NCBI GenBank assembly: GCA_958299035.1
Contig: CATQJL010000305.1
Coordinates: forward strand, 31,261,733-31,325,732
DNA from: Cylicocyclus nassatus
Taxonomy: Eukaryota > Nematoda > Chromadorea > Rhabditida > Strongylidae
Length of the DNA stretch: 64,000 nt
Direction: 5' to 3'
This document shows, piece by piece, positions 11,110-22,176 of this stretch. The notes beneath the pieces are model-generated. The model was not told where the DNA came from, searched no databases, and saw nothing but the letters and a program-made list of their open reading frames with translations. Position numbers and translations under genes: made by a program. How positions within the stretch are numbered: the stretch's first letter is position 1; each line of letters begins with the position of its first letter.

Positions 11110-11785
11110 CAGGGTGTTCCAAAAATGTTTAGAACGTTTGATCGTTAATATCTCTCTTCTCAAGAAGTCTTTTGCCTTGCTTTAGGTGCCGTTTTGTAGA
11201 GCTGGCTTCAATTTAGATTTCCATTATAGAACGAATCACCCATCTCTCTTCATTACTGTAGGGTTACGGTAGAAACTTCAAAGAGGGTTTTGAACCATGA
11301 AAGGCCATATTTTGCCTCAGAAAGGAAACAAAACAGCCTGAGAACTTTTACACCAGGCTAATTAGAATTGCTGATTATAACTGTAAAGTTCCCAACTTAT
11401 TATGATGCTTCATTGAAGAGTTATGCCAGGTAAGAGATAGCGGCCATTTTTCAATGTTCCTAAAAAGTGCGGTTACACCGTTTAGAAAGCTTCATAATCT
11501 TGAATCGTTGAGTATTGAACTCAGCGTCCATAAAAACCCTATTATGCAAGTTTTCACATTTTTTTTGAAAAATTTTGAAACGGCAGCTTTTTCCACATTA
11601 ACACCATATGTTTCAAGTTTCTACCGTAATCCTACAGTAATGAAGAGAGATGGGTGATTCGTTCTATAATGGAAATTTAAGTTGAAGCCAGCTCTACAAA
11701 ACGGTACCTGAAGCAAGGCAAAAGACTTCTTAGGAAGAGAGATATTAACGATCAAACGTTCTAAACATTTTTTTGGGACACCCTG
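11110..11785. mobile_element. CAGGGTGT-ended MITE with long inverted arms
   Basis: The arms at 11110-11285 and 11612-11785 are near-identical inverted copies. The ends read CAGGGTGTTCCAAAAATG and CATTTTTTTGGGACACCCTG. TA dinucleotides flank both sides (11108-11109 and 11786-11787). Arm phrases include GATCGTTAATATCTCTC and AACGAATCACCCATCTCTC. The terminus and TA target are typical of Tc1/mariner-type elements. A sister copy is at 43700-44371. Confidence 0.8.
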
Positions 11786-12019
11786 TATTCTTAATTGCGT
11801 AGCTGCTCTTAACTTTTCCATTCCTTCTACACGCTCTTTTACGCGACAACAAAGCGGGTGTTTCGCTAATGTATAGGCTGTACCAACCAGAATCGGTTAT
11901 GTGACGTCGCGTCTGCGGCAGCTTCCGACGATGCGGGTGACGCGTGCGAACTCTGTTACGACCGTGCGTTCTCGCAAGGCATACCAGCGCGAAAGCGAAG
12001 CTGGTTGGTGCAGCTGATA

Positions 12020-12510
12020 TAGTTGTGAAGAAAGTTCTGCCAATTTTTTTCGTAAATACCAAAAATGAATGCGAATGCAAAGGGCTGGTCTGAAATGCGT
12101 TGACGATCAACTAGGAAAAAATGCCCAAAAAATGAAAAAATCCGTTGCGCTCAGATCTGCAAAAAAGCACATTTTTCAGATTATGGACGCGCAGAACTTC
12201 CAAAAGCTTGATTTGGGAATCCGTTTTATATCCTGTTGGCTAGATGAAGCAGTATCCTGCTATTACTCGCCTTGGTACCTGCGCGCAAGAAATAACTCAT
12301 TGAAATCAGGGTCCAAAAAATCGAACTCTCCACATGTTTTGGAACGCAGCAAGCGCGCTTAGAAAAAGAGCATCTATGACATACCTAATCAGTAGTCTAA
12401 GGTTGTCAGTACACATAACCAAAACATCGCTAAATGACCGCCACTCATGATGAAGATGTAAGAAAGCAATTTAGCTCCGCGTCTGTTGGCAGAACTTTCT
12501 TTACAACCTA
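12020..12510. mobile_element. TTAGGTTGTAAAGAAAG-family MITE, copy 1
   Basis: The right end reads GGCAGAACTTTCTTTACAACCTAATA and the left end is a decayed inverted copy (GTTGTGAAGAAAGTTCTGCC). Internal phrases such as GGTCTGAAATG, ATGCCCAAAAA, AAATCCGTTGCGCT and TTTTTCAGATTATGGA are shared with the copy at 55086-55635, which establishes a family. There is no transposase. Confidence 0.7.
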
Positions 12511-13864
12511 ATATGTCTCCGTATGAAAGGCATGTTATAAGATAAATGACCTCGAACTGCATACAATCACCTTCTTTACCAAATGGGCAGACCACATCTA
12601 GGAGTAGGGCAAGTACGATCAAGCGCTGTCTCGAACAGTTGCTGTTTGAGATTAGCTAAAAAGATCTCGATTATTATTATCACGGCTTGCAAACCGCGCG
12701 TTGTAAGCAGCGCCTCACTGCACTGCTCAACTTAGGAGATGGCAGGCAGAAGGGTATCTCAGCGGCGCTGCTCGGATTACCACCGTGTCGTCCGAGCTCC
12801 ACTCCAAAGCGCTCCGCGAGTCCCAAGTACGTGCCCACGCACAGCACAGTCGTTGGACGTCACAATTTTTAAGATAAGGCGATGGGATATGAGTGTTCGT
12901 CGCCGCCGGAGGATGCGCATAGAGCTGTTTTACGCATATTCTACAATAGATCTTTTTACATGCCTTTCATAGGGCATGTAAAAGAGACACATGCATTGGC
13001 GAAACAGGGCGCCCGCTTTGTTGTCGCGTAAAAGAGTATGTAGATGGAATGAAAAAGTTAGGAACAGCTTTAGGAAAACACCGTTTAGTATGTCATAACA
13101 ATTCAAATGTACAAATTGCAATAAAAATCTTGTCGTATGATCCCGAGATCTTCGCTCGCAACATTGGAAGCGTTTTGGATTGATGGTAAAAATCCAAAAT
13201 TGAATGGAAAGAAAGAATGTATCGCCATCACGCAGGAACTCGCCTCTTATCAGTCCCTATTATACTTGGGTCCGAATCGAATAGAAATTCGGTCATTCGA
13301 ATAAAACATTCGATATATTCGCATTCGAAATTCGATATTCGGAGTTCTTCCATTTTCGAATAATATTCGAAACTCGGATAATTGAGAAAACGAGGTTTCG
13401 AATAAAATTCGAAAACTCGAATAATCAAAAAACGAGGATTCGAATATTATTCGAAAACTCGATCAAAAAACGGGGTTTCGAATAGATTTTATTCGAATGT
13501 TTTATTCGAATGTTTATTCGATTTTGTATTCGAATGATCTTCGTAGTCAGATTATTCGACTTTGTTGCAGAGCCAAGTGCTGAGTATGAAGCTCACTTCA
13601 TCCGCGTTTTCTTCCACAAAACTCTAATGCATCTTTTGCAACCGTTATGACCTTTGAACTGTATGGAAAAACGCATTCTTTCGACTGCTTGCGACAGTAA
13701 ATAAAAATCGTATGCGGATTTCGATTGATGCTTTTTCGATCAGTGAGATTGTTCGCACTGCTATTGGCACGAAATCAGCAAAGAAGCTATCAAATTCAAG
13801 CTCATGTTTCGAGTTTATATATTTTGAAAGTGTTTTGAAATGCCTGTTCTTCTAGCATAAGTTA

Positions 13865-14072
13865 CAGTCTGCCCCAATCCTAACCAGGCCAAAATTGGCT
13901 TGGCGGGAGTGCGCATCGCGAGGGTTTCGCGCCACTTCCGCGTCTAGCTAGTCTGCTCTCTCCTCAATCTCTTCGCTCTCTGGGACAGCGCGCGTATGCA
14001 GCGCAAACCCCTAGCGCTGCGAGCGCGCAAATTTAGCCGACGGTTCGGCCTGATCCCGATTGGGGCAGACTG
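13865..14072. mobile_element. Small MITE with CAGTCTGCCCCAATC termini
   Basis: Perfect 15-base terminal inverted repeats CAGTCTGCCCCAATC, extending imperfectly through a CAGGCC block. TA duplications are at 13863-13864 and 14073-14074. The interior is GC-rich (GCGCGAGGG, CAGCGCGCG). It is 208 bases long, too short to code, and is a Tc1/mariner-type non-autonomous element by terminus and target. Confidence 0.8.
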
Positions 14073-14191
14073 TATATTGCACAACTGCCTCTATTCGTTA
14101 CCTTAGAGGTTTTTTGCGAATTGGTATATTTTGAGTAAAGGTCGCAGTTGTAGTAGAGGGTTAGACGTTAAGATCGCCGTACGCGACTTGC

Positions 14192-15147
14192 CAGTTAGGC
14201 CTAAGGTATACCTCGCGCGATTCCTGTCGCTGCGCGATTTGGCACAACAGCGACTCTCTGTAAGGGTTCCTTCATACTACGGCGCTCACGCCGCGTACGC
14301 CACGTATGCCGCGTACGCCGCTGCAGCGCAATGGAAATATGCTCACGGCAGCAGACCTCCACTTTTTTTCATGTATCTCTATAATTGCTTATTATTACGA
14401 GCGTCATTTCATCATTTATTTCTGTACAGCTTTGACCCCAGATACGTTAACATTGTGAACTGTGAAGTCAGCGCCGAAACTTGAATGGTGTTTTGTGAGC
14501 GAAGAAAACAAACTGCGGCAACAACGGCGCATCAAATTTGCAACAGCAGTCTAACAGTATGAAGAAGAGAAATCTTTTTCATCCAGTGATATGTTTGTAA
14601 GGAGATGTTAACAGCGCAGATATACAACCAGATACAACCATACAACCATATACTACCAAAATACAACCAGATGGCGCAATGTGCAGTCAGTTACGATACA
14701 AAATGTGAAACTCGAAAGTAGAGGGAGCACAACAACCTAAGTCATTCCATCAATTATTGATATAGACAAAGGATAGACAGGATAAACAAAGCAAAAGGAG
14801 AGGAAGAAATGCATAATGTGAAGGAACACTATTGAGGAACACGAATGTGCAGTAAATATAGAGATAGATAAAGAAAAAGTGGAGCTCTGCTGCCGTGAGC
14901 ATATTTCCGTTGCGCTGCAGCGGCGTACGTGGCGTGCGCGGCGTAGTATGAAGGAACCCTAATTCGTCGTTAATGCGTTTCTTTTGGTCAGAACTTAACT
15001 CATTTGCAACAACTTACACAAGCTATCTGCCTATGCGTTCGAGAAGCGAGCACGATAAATTTGTAGAAATCTGGCAAATCGCCAAATTGCGTTAAAGTGG
15101 CGATTTGGCCAAATCGCGTGAGGTATGCCTTAGGCCTTACGAGATGT
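14192..15147. mobile_element. GC-rich fold-back element with GCGTACGCC iterations
   Basis: The left arm 14192-14395 and right arm 14852-15147 are inverted copies sharing TTAGGCCTAAGG, CATACCTC, GGGTTCCTTCATACTAC, GCCGCTGCAGCGCAA and GGAAATATGCTCACGGCAGCAG. The right arm carries roughly 90 extra bases. The left arm has tandem GCGTACGCC units. The 117-codon open frame starting at 14131 overlaps this arm and reflects its GC-rich composition; it is not a gene. Confidence 0.7.
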
Positions 15148-15352
15148 CTTCAAATGTAACACCAGCTTACCATAAATGTTTAGCGTGTACAACTGACTAA
15201 AAAGATAAATGCCCCGCATCATTCTGTACTTTTAGAACAAGTTTTGGAGAACTTGACTATTGCCAAACCACGTCGCCACTGAATTGCCTGCAGTATGCTC
15301 GGATCTATAGGGGTATTCGTGCCCGCTTCGCGGAAATACTACATGCCTTCTT

Positions 15353-15808
15353 ACAAGGGAATGGTCAGAAGTCGAAGTGGCCAAACCAAACAAGCTGTAT
15401 ACCATTCGATGCAGTATAAAACGCTGACGTTGAATCTGTCTTTCTTACTGCTTCCAGCTTCTGTGGACGAAGCTACAAGCCATTAAAGACCATTACTTTG
15501 CTAAGAAATTACGCGTGAAATTAAAAATTTAGCCGTGCAGAGCCACGTTCGCCTTAGTGCTGGGCCAAAACATGCAGCTAGCCTACTTCAAATTTTCAAA
15601 CAAAGAAGCTGAGCTAAAAGTGCAGCAGTGTGCTCAATTTCGCTGTTTTTGTGTGTGATTTTTTCACGATAAAACCGCTTGTAGCTTCGTCCACAGAAGC
15701 GGGAAGCAGATAAGAAAGACAGATTCGAGGTTAGCGTTTTATACTACATCGAATGGTATACAGCTTGTTTGGTTTGGCCACTTCGACTTCTGACCATTCC
15801 CTTGTTAG
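15353..15808. mobile_element. ACAAGGGAA-ended fold-back element, copy 1
   Basis: The arms 15353-15490 and 15665-15808 are about 140 bases each and nearly identical in inverted orientation (ACAAGGGAATGGTCAGAAG, TCGAAGTGGCCAAACC, GCTTCTGTGGACGAAGC). Relatives are at 29997-30445, 47139-47850 and other loci. No coding capacity. Confidence 0.8.
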
Positions 15809-16360
15809 CTACCTGCCTTCGAGCTACGGGGCTGGGAGTTCGTACAAGGGGTTAAGTGAGGGTGCTGGTTATGGATAAAAGATTACTTTATCGATGTTAT
15901 CGATCTTTGGAAAATCTTGAGCTACGAGGTTGGGAGTTGGTACAGGGGGGGGGGGGGGGTAAATGGGGATGCTGATTGAAACCAAAATCTATTTTATCGA
16001 TTTCAGCGATTTTTGGAGAATTTTGAGGGGGAGGGGGGGGGGGGAGTACGAGGGTGCTGATTATGATTGGATCGGCTTTAGCCAGATATGTCGGCAAGTT
16101 TGAGATATGGTTACTCTAGTTATTCGATAAATCATCAGAATATTTATTCGAAATTCGACTTCCTATGTTCGAATATATTCGATAGTCATTCATTCGATAT
16201 CTTTGATCTCCCGAATTTATTCGAAATTCATTCATTCGAGAATTTTTGAACCTCGAATTTATTCGATATTCGTTTATTCGAGATTTTTCCTTTTCGAATT
16301 TATTCGATATTCATTCATTAGATAAAAAATCTTCAATTTACCCAAGTATCGTCCCTATGC

Positions 16361-17389
16361 GGATTTGAATATGATCGGGTCACCATGGCACATATAAAAA
16401 AGCTGAGGTGTAGTCTTGTATATAGGTGGTCTTCTGACTTCCGCTTTGCCTTATATAAGATTAGTATGGTCCTTGCACTTCCGACATGTTTCGCGTTAGC
16501 TTTCTCTCAAAGAGTATTCTAAGTTTTTTCCTGTCGTCTGAAGGAATGGATTGCTTATAACTTCGACTTTTAGGAAGAAGGCGAAAGCGCCGAAACGTTA
16601 ACCGTCAATAAAGAACTGCTAACAATCTTGGAATAACGCTCACACACTAATTCTAAAACTGGTAAGGAGATGGTTTGAGAAAATATCACTACATTTGCGT
16701 TTCATCATTATGCGCAGACTTTAAACTAAGGAGCTGGCAGTGGTACGCGGTAGTGGAGAGGTTGGGGTAGGATGTGATCATGAAAACGTAGGGAGGACGT
16801 AAGGAAATATCATATGGGTCAAATGGGTCAGGGAAATTATGTGGAATTCGAAGAAAATAGTGAACTTTTTGTTTTTTTTTTTGTCAACAGGGTAGAAGGA
16901 GGTGGGTATGCTTTGTTATATTTTATGAACTGAGATCAGTGACGTTGTCTTTACCATAGACAGTAAGTATCATCTAATACACTGAAAGGCAAGGCAAAAG
17001 GCCTAATCTGCAAAAATGGAGAATTTTCAAGTTTTGAAGTTTCTGTCAAATTCGTTGCTCAAATCACAATATGGAGCTCTTAGCCAACGTTACCAGCTTA
17101 GTAGTAATAATAATATTATATAATAATGTTTATAATTATAATTATATCATTATATATAACTTGAGAACTCCTACTATCATTAGACGAAGTATTGTGTTGT
17201 AACTATGCCATCCCGGAACTTTTTAGTAAGGATGGATGGAGATAGCTAAGATAAGTCATCTTTCTACATAAAATTGATATCAGGATTCTATTTCAAACAT
17301 TCAGTTTGAAATGTTTGATTTTGGTTAATACCAAATGCTTACTGAAAAGCTTATCTGGGTCCTTTTCATTGTCAAACTTGTCAGAGGGC
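16361..17389. other. Intergenic stretch, AT-rich microsatellite
   Basis: No gene is seen. 17100-17160 is an ATAATAATATTATA-type low-complexity run. 16565-16640 carries a GCCGAAACGTT...AATAAAG module also seen inverted near 10670-10740. A short inverted repeat TTTCAAACA / TGTTTGAAA lies near 17292-17316. Confidence 0.4.
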
Positions 17390-17770
17390 GCGGATCACAG
17401 ACCTACCGATCTTCAGTGGCGGGAAGTAAAGCCCGCCTTGACCCCTTCGGCAGGGTATAAATACCGGGAGAAAGGGGGAGGTCTCAGACTGCGCTGAGGA
17501 AGCGCTAGCGGGAGCTAAAGCCGTCGAAGAGAGGCGGATATCCCCTTTAGATAGAGAGTATCTAGTAAACCTGCCGAAGTGGTCAAAGAGGGTAAAGCCC
17601 GTCGCTTCGTTGTCCTTGTTCAAGTTACACGTTCTTGTTTGTTGGTTCGTTGCCTTTTTCTGAGATATATTATTAGTCGTTCGATCCGTGCAGTCTACCG
17701 ATCCGGTTGAAACCGTTATACCACTAGACCACCCCCGGTTACAAACTACATTTTTCTTAAACTCCTTGTT
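17390..17770 (-). mobile_element. Candidate tRNA-derived SINE
   Basis: On the minus strand from about 17750 the sequence begins GGGGGTGGTCTAGTGGTATA, which fits an internal polymerase III A box (TGGTCTAGTGG). It is followed about 45 bases later by GGATCGAAC, a partial B box. The downstream body is GC-rich (CCTGCCGAAGGGG, TTCCCGCC), unlike its AT-rich surroundings. The long minus-strand open frame here (159 codons) lacks any recognisable domain and is read as by-product. Alternative: a decayed tRNA next to unrelated sequence. Confidence 0.4.
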
Positions 17771-17934
17771 TGTCTTTGTCCGTTGTGGTTTCCACGTTGA
17801 ACTTCTTTTTTGGATCCACATGTCTTGATGCAGGAGAGCTCCATCGTGATTTTGGTTCATGAATGAATCTTCCCAAACGAGGCAAACTTGATATTGAATA
17901 AATCATTCAAAATCATTATCGAGAGGTCTTATTA

Positions 17935-18774
17935 GGTTGGAAACTAAGTTTTGCAACTGGTCTCATAACTTCCCTCTCACTCAACAAGGCGCACTCAATT
18001 TTTGCCACTGCGTTGGTTATTACGTAAGCTATAAGCGCAGCTGCTACCCTACCAAATCCTAACGTCGCAGCGAGGGTTACGGTAGTTGCATGGTATGAAG
18101 GGGAAAAATTCAAAGTTTGACGGATTTGGCTGAAACTTAGCATAGGGTGTTATCCTACACTGCTGTAGGATAACACCCTATGCCAAGTGGTGTTATCCTC
18201 CTGCTGTTCACGACGATAGTGAAATTTCGTGATAAGGGCTTTTTTGCAGGATTAGTGTTGGTGTACGATATGGGGTCTCACCCTAAACAAGGAAGAAGGC
18301 GTTGATTCAACAAATGAATGTGATATTCGCTTTTGGCAGGTCAAATAACCTTACTATGCAAAGTCTCGGCGGAATTTGAGCCTCGGACTCTTTAGTCTTG
18401 ACGGTCGTCCCAGCAGCTCTTGCGTACATCGACTCGTTCGACTTTATGAGGACGCCAAATCTCGACATGTCCCTAAATTTTGTTTCTTTCTTACTAGAAC
18501 AAAGGAGTCAACCTCCAGCAATAATTTGTAGACGAATCCGGATTACTGCGCATGGTCTAGGCTGCCAAAGGCTGCATTTTGGCTTAACCCAAAAATTCTC
18601 AAATTTAACTAGTTTTCGAAAAACGCCTGAAACTTTTCTATTTCGTGTTCAAAATTTAGACAGTTTGCGCTCACCTGTAGCTCACATTGCCTTCTACATA
18701 ATGCCTAAGTTTGAGTGCGCCATATCCAAAGAGAGTGAAGTTTTGAAACCAGTTGCAAAACTTAGTTTCCAGCC
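17935..18774. mobile_element. TTAGGTTGGAAAC-ended MITE
   Basis: Ends TTAGGTTGGAAACTAAGTTT and AAACTTAGTTTCCAGCCTAA are inverted repeats continuing through CAACTGG and a GAGTGCGCC block (arms about 17931-18010 and 18695-18779). TA flanks are at 17933-17934 and 18775-18776. A perfect 20-bp snap-back stem with a 4-base loop lies inside at 18140-18183. No transposase frame. Confidence 0.75.
18140..18183. repeat. Perfect 20-bp hairpin, 4-base loop
   Basis: GCATAGGGTGTTATCCTACA is followed by CTGC and then its exact complement. It lies within the TTAGGTTGGAAAC element. Confidence 0.9.
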
Positions 18775-18789
18775 TAATAATTTATTTCG

Positions 18790-19460
18790 ATTCTTTACAA
18801 CGTAGTGGAGGAAGGTGAGTGCTTGGCTTATTAAACCCGGTCATGATGAAATGCACAGGAGAGATGCAACATGGTCTCCTGGACCCAGGAAAGATCGGGG
18901 GGTCTGGGCACCAGGGGCGCAAATAAGGCCTCTTATGAGACCGGCTAATGTTTAGCAAATCCTAGGAAAAAAGCAAAATTAGATCGAAAATATTTATCAC
19001 CTCATTGACATTTCCAGCTTCTTGGCGAGCAAGCTTTTATACAAAATACTTACTGAAATAGGTTTTCTTCCAAGGGGCAAACTTTACAAGAACAAAAAGA
19101 ATAAGTTTTTTCGACTTTAAAGCGCGTATGAAAAACTGGAGAAACCCGTAAACGAGGAAATGTCCCAGCAAAGCAGAAGGACTTCACAACTTGATCTCGG
19201 GATGTTCTTGTGAAGCTTGTTGCACATATACGCAGTAGAGTGGCATACCATTGGACGACTCTAGTATTGTGCTCACTCTGTCATGAGACAACACGGAGCT
19301 GTAAGGTTCACAATTTCTGCAAGAATGTGAGGTTTACGACTTTTGCGAGAATGGTGGAGCTTGAAATGAGATAAAACAAAAACGAAACAACACAAACAAA
19401 GACAACTTTCAAAAAGTGGTCGATTTTGTATGTCTGTGGTGATTATAGTACATACATACG
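18790..19460. other. Intergenic stretch without visible gene
   Basis: Nothing recognisable. No long inverted repeat or coding frame was noticed. Confidence 0.3.
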
Positions 19461-19471
19461 ACGCATTAAAC

Positions 19472-19726
19472 ATGTCTCAAGAATATGGCGATTGTTTGCT
19501 CTGTAATAACTCTCTCGCCTCTATCTCTCATGGGTTTGGATTGACAGTAGATTTATCTGAAATATGCGGTTTGGAAGAAGTCGTTGGCTGGTTCGGTACT
19601 GAAGTATTACGATAGCGAGGTAGATCATGGCCACTAAGACTGGAACTTTTTTTCGAGAAAGGCTCCCAACCAAGTGCTGCTATTCGTACAAAATATGTGC
19701 TTGAAGGCAGTTGTAAACAAATTCAG
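19472..19726 (+). CDS. Candidate first two exons of an unknown gene
   Basis: Not recognised. Exon 19472-19603 starts with ATG and reads MSQEYGDCLLCNN (a CxxC pair) through DLSEICGLEEVVGW to FGTE. A 54-base interval beginning GTATTA and ending TTTTTTTCGAG would join it in frame to 19658-19726, reading KGSQPSAAIRTKYVLEGSCKQIQ and ending at a GTACTT donor-like site. Phases agree. No downstream exon was found, and the TCGAG acceptor is atypical. It could be the N-terminus of a zinc-binding protein or chance. Confidence 0.25.
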
Positions 19727-19739
19727 GTACTTGCACTTT

Positions 19740-20140
19740 TTCGAGGGCCACTGCTCGGGAAGCTTTAGTTGAGCTATCGCCTAATAGGCACATCGTGTAA
19801 ATCATGTAACTGTGAAATTCAACTTCAAACTCCAATTGAGACCACGAACACTAAAGTGACCAATCAGCGTTTGAATACGGTAGAAGGTTTGACTTGATCA
19901 TAGCTTGAATTTGAATCTATAAATTACAAAACCATTTAGTGAAGTAAGAGCCAAGCCAATAACTCCGCTTCCCTGATCGAATTCCATATAAGAAATCCAG
20001 GCGTCCATCTTACCTGTACACTGTCCATGACAGTCATGCAAAGTTAAGTTTTTTCTACGCTTGAGTAAAACGGGATGCTTGTTTACCCCATCCTTTTGCT
20101 TCTAAGTCTTGAATATTTTGTGAGCAGCTACTTTATTTTC
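19740..20140. other. Intergenic stretch without visible gene
   Basis: Nothing recognisable is seen between the candidate exons and the TTAA-flanked element. Confidence 0.3.
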
Positions 20141-20142
20141 AA

Positions 20143-20530
20143 GTTAAAGGCAGCGTCCGGGCAAAAACGAAAATGTAGAGTACTGGGGCGCCCGTCCTGG
20201 TAAAGCTGTTGCCCAATTGGCAATGCGCCAATTTGCTTCTGAAGCGAGAAAACCGCTTCAGAAGTGGCGACCGGAACGCCCCGGCGACCGGGGACGAGTT
20301 AGTTCGATAAGCTACAGTGCGCATACCGCACACAGTCAAGACGTAAGGTCCCACAAAGACTTTGCGTCTTGGCGGCAGCCGATAAAATTCGAATTAAGAG
20401 CTTCTGGAAAAGCCCGTTTTCGACGTTTTCGTGCTCTCCAAGCTGCATTTTCGGAATCAGCGGGAAGGATAAGCCCAGATAAGCAAAAAAAAATCTATCC
20501 GAAATCTTGCCCGGACGCTGCCTTTAAGGT
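20143..20530. mobile_element. TTAA-flanked MITE, copy 1 (AGGCAGCGTCCGGGCA ends)
   Basis: The left end TTAAAGGCAGCGTCCGGGCA and right end TGCCCGGACGCTGCCTTTAA are perfect inverted repeats with TTAA at both outer edges, the target preference of piggyBac-type elements. The interior is GC-rich. The 126-codon frame starting at 20217 lies inside and has no domain. Relatives are at 47475-47712 and 48027-48489. Confidence 0.75.
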
Positions 20531-20587
20531 TTTAGGACTCTACCGTAATACTCCGCAAGTGGCATCAACAAGAGTGTTATCATCGAC

Positions 20588-21060
20588 CAAACACTAACAA
20601 GGAAGAGTTCCCAAGTCAGCTGGCCAACTCGAATGAGTCATCACCGTAACGGACTTGAAACGCGTATTCCAAATCTGCTTTTGGTTTCTGCGGAACAACT
20701 CTACAAAAGAAGTTATCAACGTTTGAAAGTCCAAATTTGCCAATCCTTGAGTAGCGTAGAATTCGCGAAAGCTGTACAATATCACGTAAAAGTGGGTTTC
20801 AGTTTTGTATTAAGTATATTGACTACAAGGACGGAGAACAGCCACTGGAAGTTCGCTAAGTGTTGTTTTAGAGCTTTTCGCTAATTTTATAAGCCACTTC
20901 AAACATGACAAATTCAAACTTTCGAACCCTCATGACTACTTTCGTATAGTCGTTCCGCAGAAAAGGAAAGCAGATTTGGAATCAGGATTTCAAGCCCGTT
21001 ACGGTAATGTATGAGTCATCCGGATTAGCCGAGCTGACTCAGGAACTCTTCCTTGTAAGT
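20588..21060. mobile_element. ACAAGGAAG-ended fold-back element
   Basis: The arms at about 20588-20710 and 20945-21060 are inverted copies sharing AAGGAAGAGTTCC, ACCGTAACGG, TTCCAAATCTGCTTT and TCTGCGGAAC. The TTCCAAATCTG block is shared with the fold-backs at 47139, 49195 and 61030. Confidence 0.7.
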
Positions 21061-21217
21061 ACCATTAAAACACTTTGTATGTGCGACATTCTAACTCCCT
21101 TGATAACCATTATTCGTTTCTTTTTGCCAGACTACTCAAGACTGCCCAATTTGAACATTTTTATCGTCCCCAAAGTAGTACGCTTTATTGATGACTAGCT
21201 GGCTCACCCGGCTCCGC

Positions 21218-21856
21218 CGTATGTTCCGAATAGAAGATTCCATTTCTTAACCTATCCGGACCAAACTTGGCACACATACACTTCGGGCCCCGGCGGGTGT
21301 CACAGTCCACTTTTCGTTATCGATCGATGTCGACTTTATCGATTTTTTGCAAAATTTGAGCTAGGGGGCTGGAATTTGGCACAGGGGGTAATCGAGCATG
21401 CTGATTACGAATACAATATTAGTTTTCGAAACCGTGCATTACTTTTATCGATTCTATCGATTTTTTTGCAAAATTTGAGCTAGGGGGCTGGAATTTGGCA
21501 GGGGGGGGGGGTGTAATCGAGCATGCTGATCACCCCCACGGGGGTGATCAGCATGCTCGATTACCCCCCTGTGCCAAACCCCAGCCCCGTAGCTCAAACT
21601 TTGCAAAAAAATCGATAAAATCGATAAAAGTAATGCACGATTTTAAAAAACTAATATTGTATTCGGAATTCCCATGCTCACTTACCCCCCTGTGCTAACT
21701 CCCAGCCCTGTAGCTCAATTTTTGCAAAAAATCGATAAAATCGATATCGATCGATACGAAAAGTAGCCTATGACACCCGCCGGGGCCCGAAGTGTATGTG
21801 TGCCAAGTTTGGTCCCGATCGGTTCAGAAATGGAATTTTCTATTCGGAACATACGT
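21218..21856. repeat. Long palindrome with 2-base spacer
   Basis: Two arms of roughly 310 bases are inverted around 21538-21539. The innermost 24 bp on each side (TAATCGAGCATGCTGATCAC..., 21514-21537 and 21540-21563) are perfect. Outward blocks include GAGCTA..GGGCTGG, TTATCGATT, CACTTCGGGCCCCGGCGGGT and CCAAACTTGGCACACATACA. The left flank has CTAGCTGGCTCACCCGGCTC. A related unpaired copy is at 54480-54740. Confidence 0.85.
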
Positions 21857-21901
21857 ACATACAGACATACAGACATACAGACATACAGACAAACAGACAT
21901 T
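21852..21901. repeat. ACAGACAT octamer array
   Basis: About five tandem CATACAGA units at the right edge of the long palindrome. Confidence 0.9.
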
Positions 21902-22176
21902 CAGCTTTATATATAAGATAAAGAGTTACGCAGAGGAATGTTTTCGCAGCCTTTGACATTTTTCAGCCATCGTCCATTATATTTTGAGATAAAAACATAG
22001 AGTTGTAATTCATGAAAATCTTGACATGAACCAATTTATTCAGAGAAAACATATTGTTTCATTTGCACTAAACGACTGACAGCGCAGTTGCCCTCGAACT
22101 ATTATGAGGCAGCCAAACATATCGTCAGTACTGAAAAACAAAGATCTATAAATAAAACCTTCTTTTCACTGCTTAC

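Larger units (their letters stand above)
10966..13222. mobile_element. Large fold-back element with two nested MITEs
   Basis: The left arm (10966-11109 continuing at 11786-11875) is the inverted copy of the right arm (about 12985-13222). Shared blocks include CAATTTTGGATTTTT, ATACGACAAGATT, GAATTGTTATGAC and TTTTACGCGACAACAAAGCGG. The left arm is split exactly by the CAGGGTGT element 11110-11785. The loop holds the TTAGGTTGTAA-type MITE 12020-12510 and a GC-rich piece at 11881-12010 with CCAACCAG...CTGGTTGG ends. No protein-coding frame is supported. Confidence 0.75.
13245..16360. mobile_element. Composite element bounded by TTCGAATA-rich inverted arms
   Basis: AT-rich arms made of repeated TTCGAATA or ATTCGAAAT phrases lie at 13262-13560 and 16120-16330. 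Outside them the inverted pair TCCCTATTATACTTGGGT (about 13252) and ACCCAAGTATCGTCCCTA (about 16338) marks the ends. Between them sit a CAGTCTGCCCC MITE (13865-14072), a GC-rich fold-back (14192-15147), an ACAAGGGAA fold-back (15353-15808) and a G-tract repeat (15820-16100). No gene is seen. Confidence 0.6.

Noticed and set aside
14131..14484. 117-codon open frame rich in Ala-Tyr
   Set aside because: Translation of GCGTACGCC iterations in a fold-back arm.
17381..17860. 159-codon minus-strand open frame
   Set aside because: Coincides with the tRNA-headed repeat; no domain.
20217..20597. 126-codon plus-strand open frame
   Set aside because: Lies in the GC-rich interior of a TTAA-flanked MITE; no domain, no splice context.
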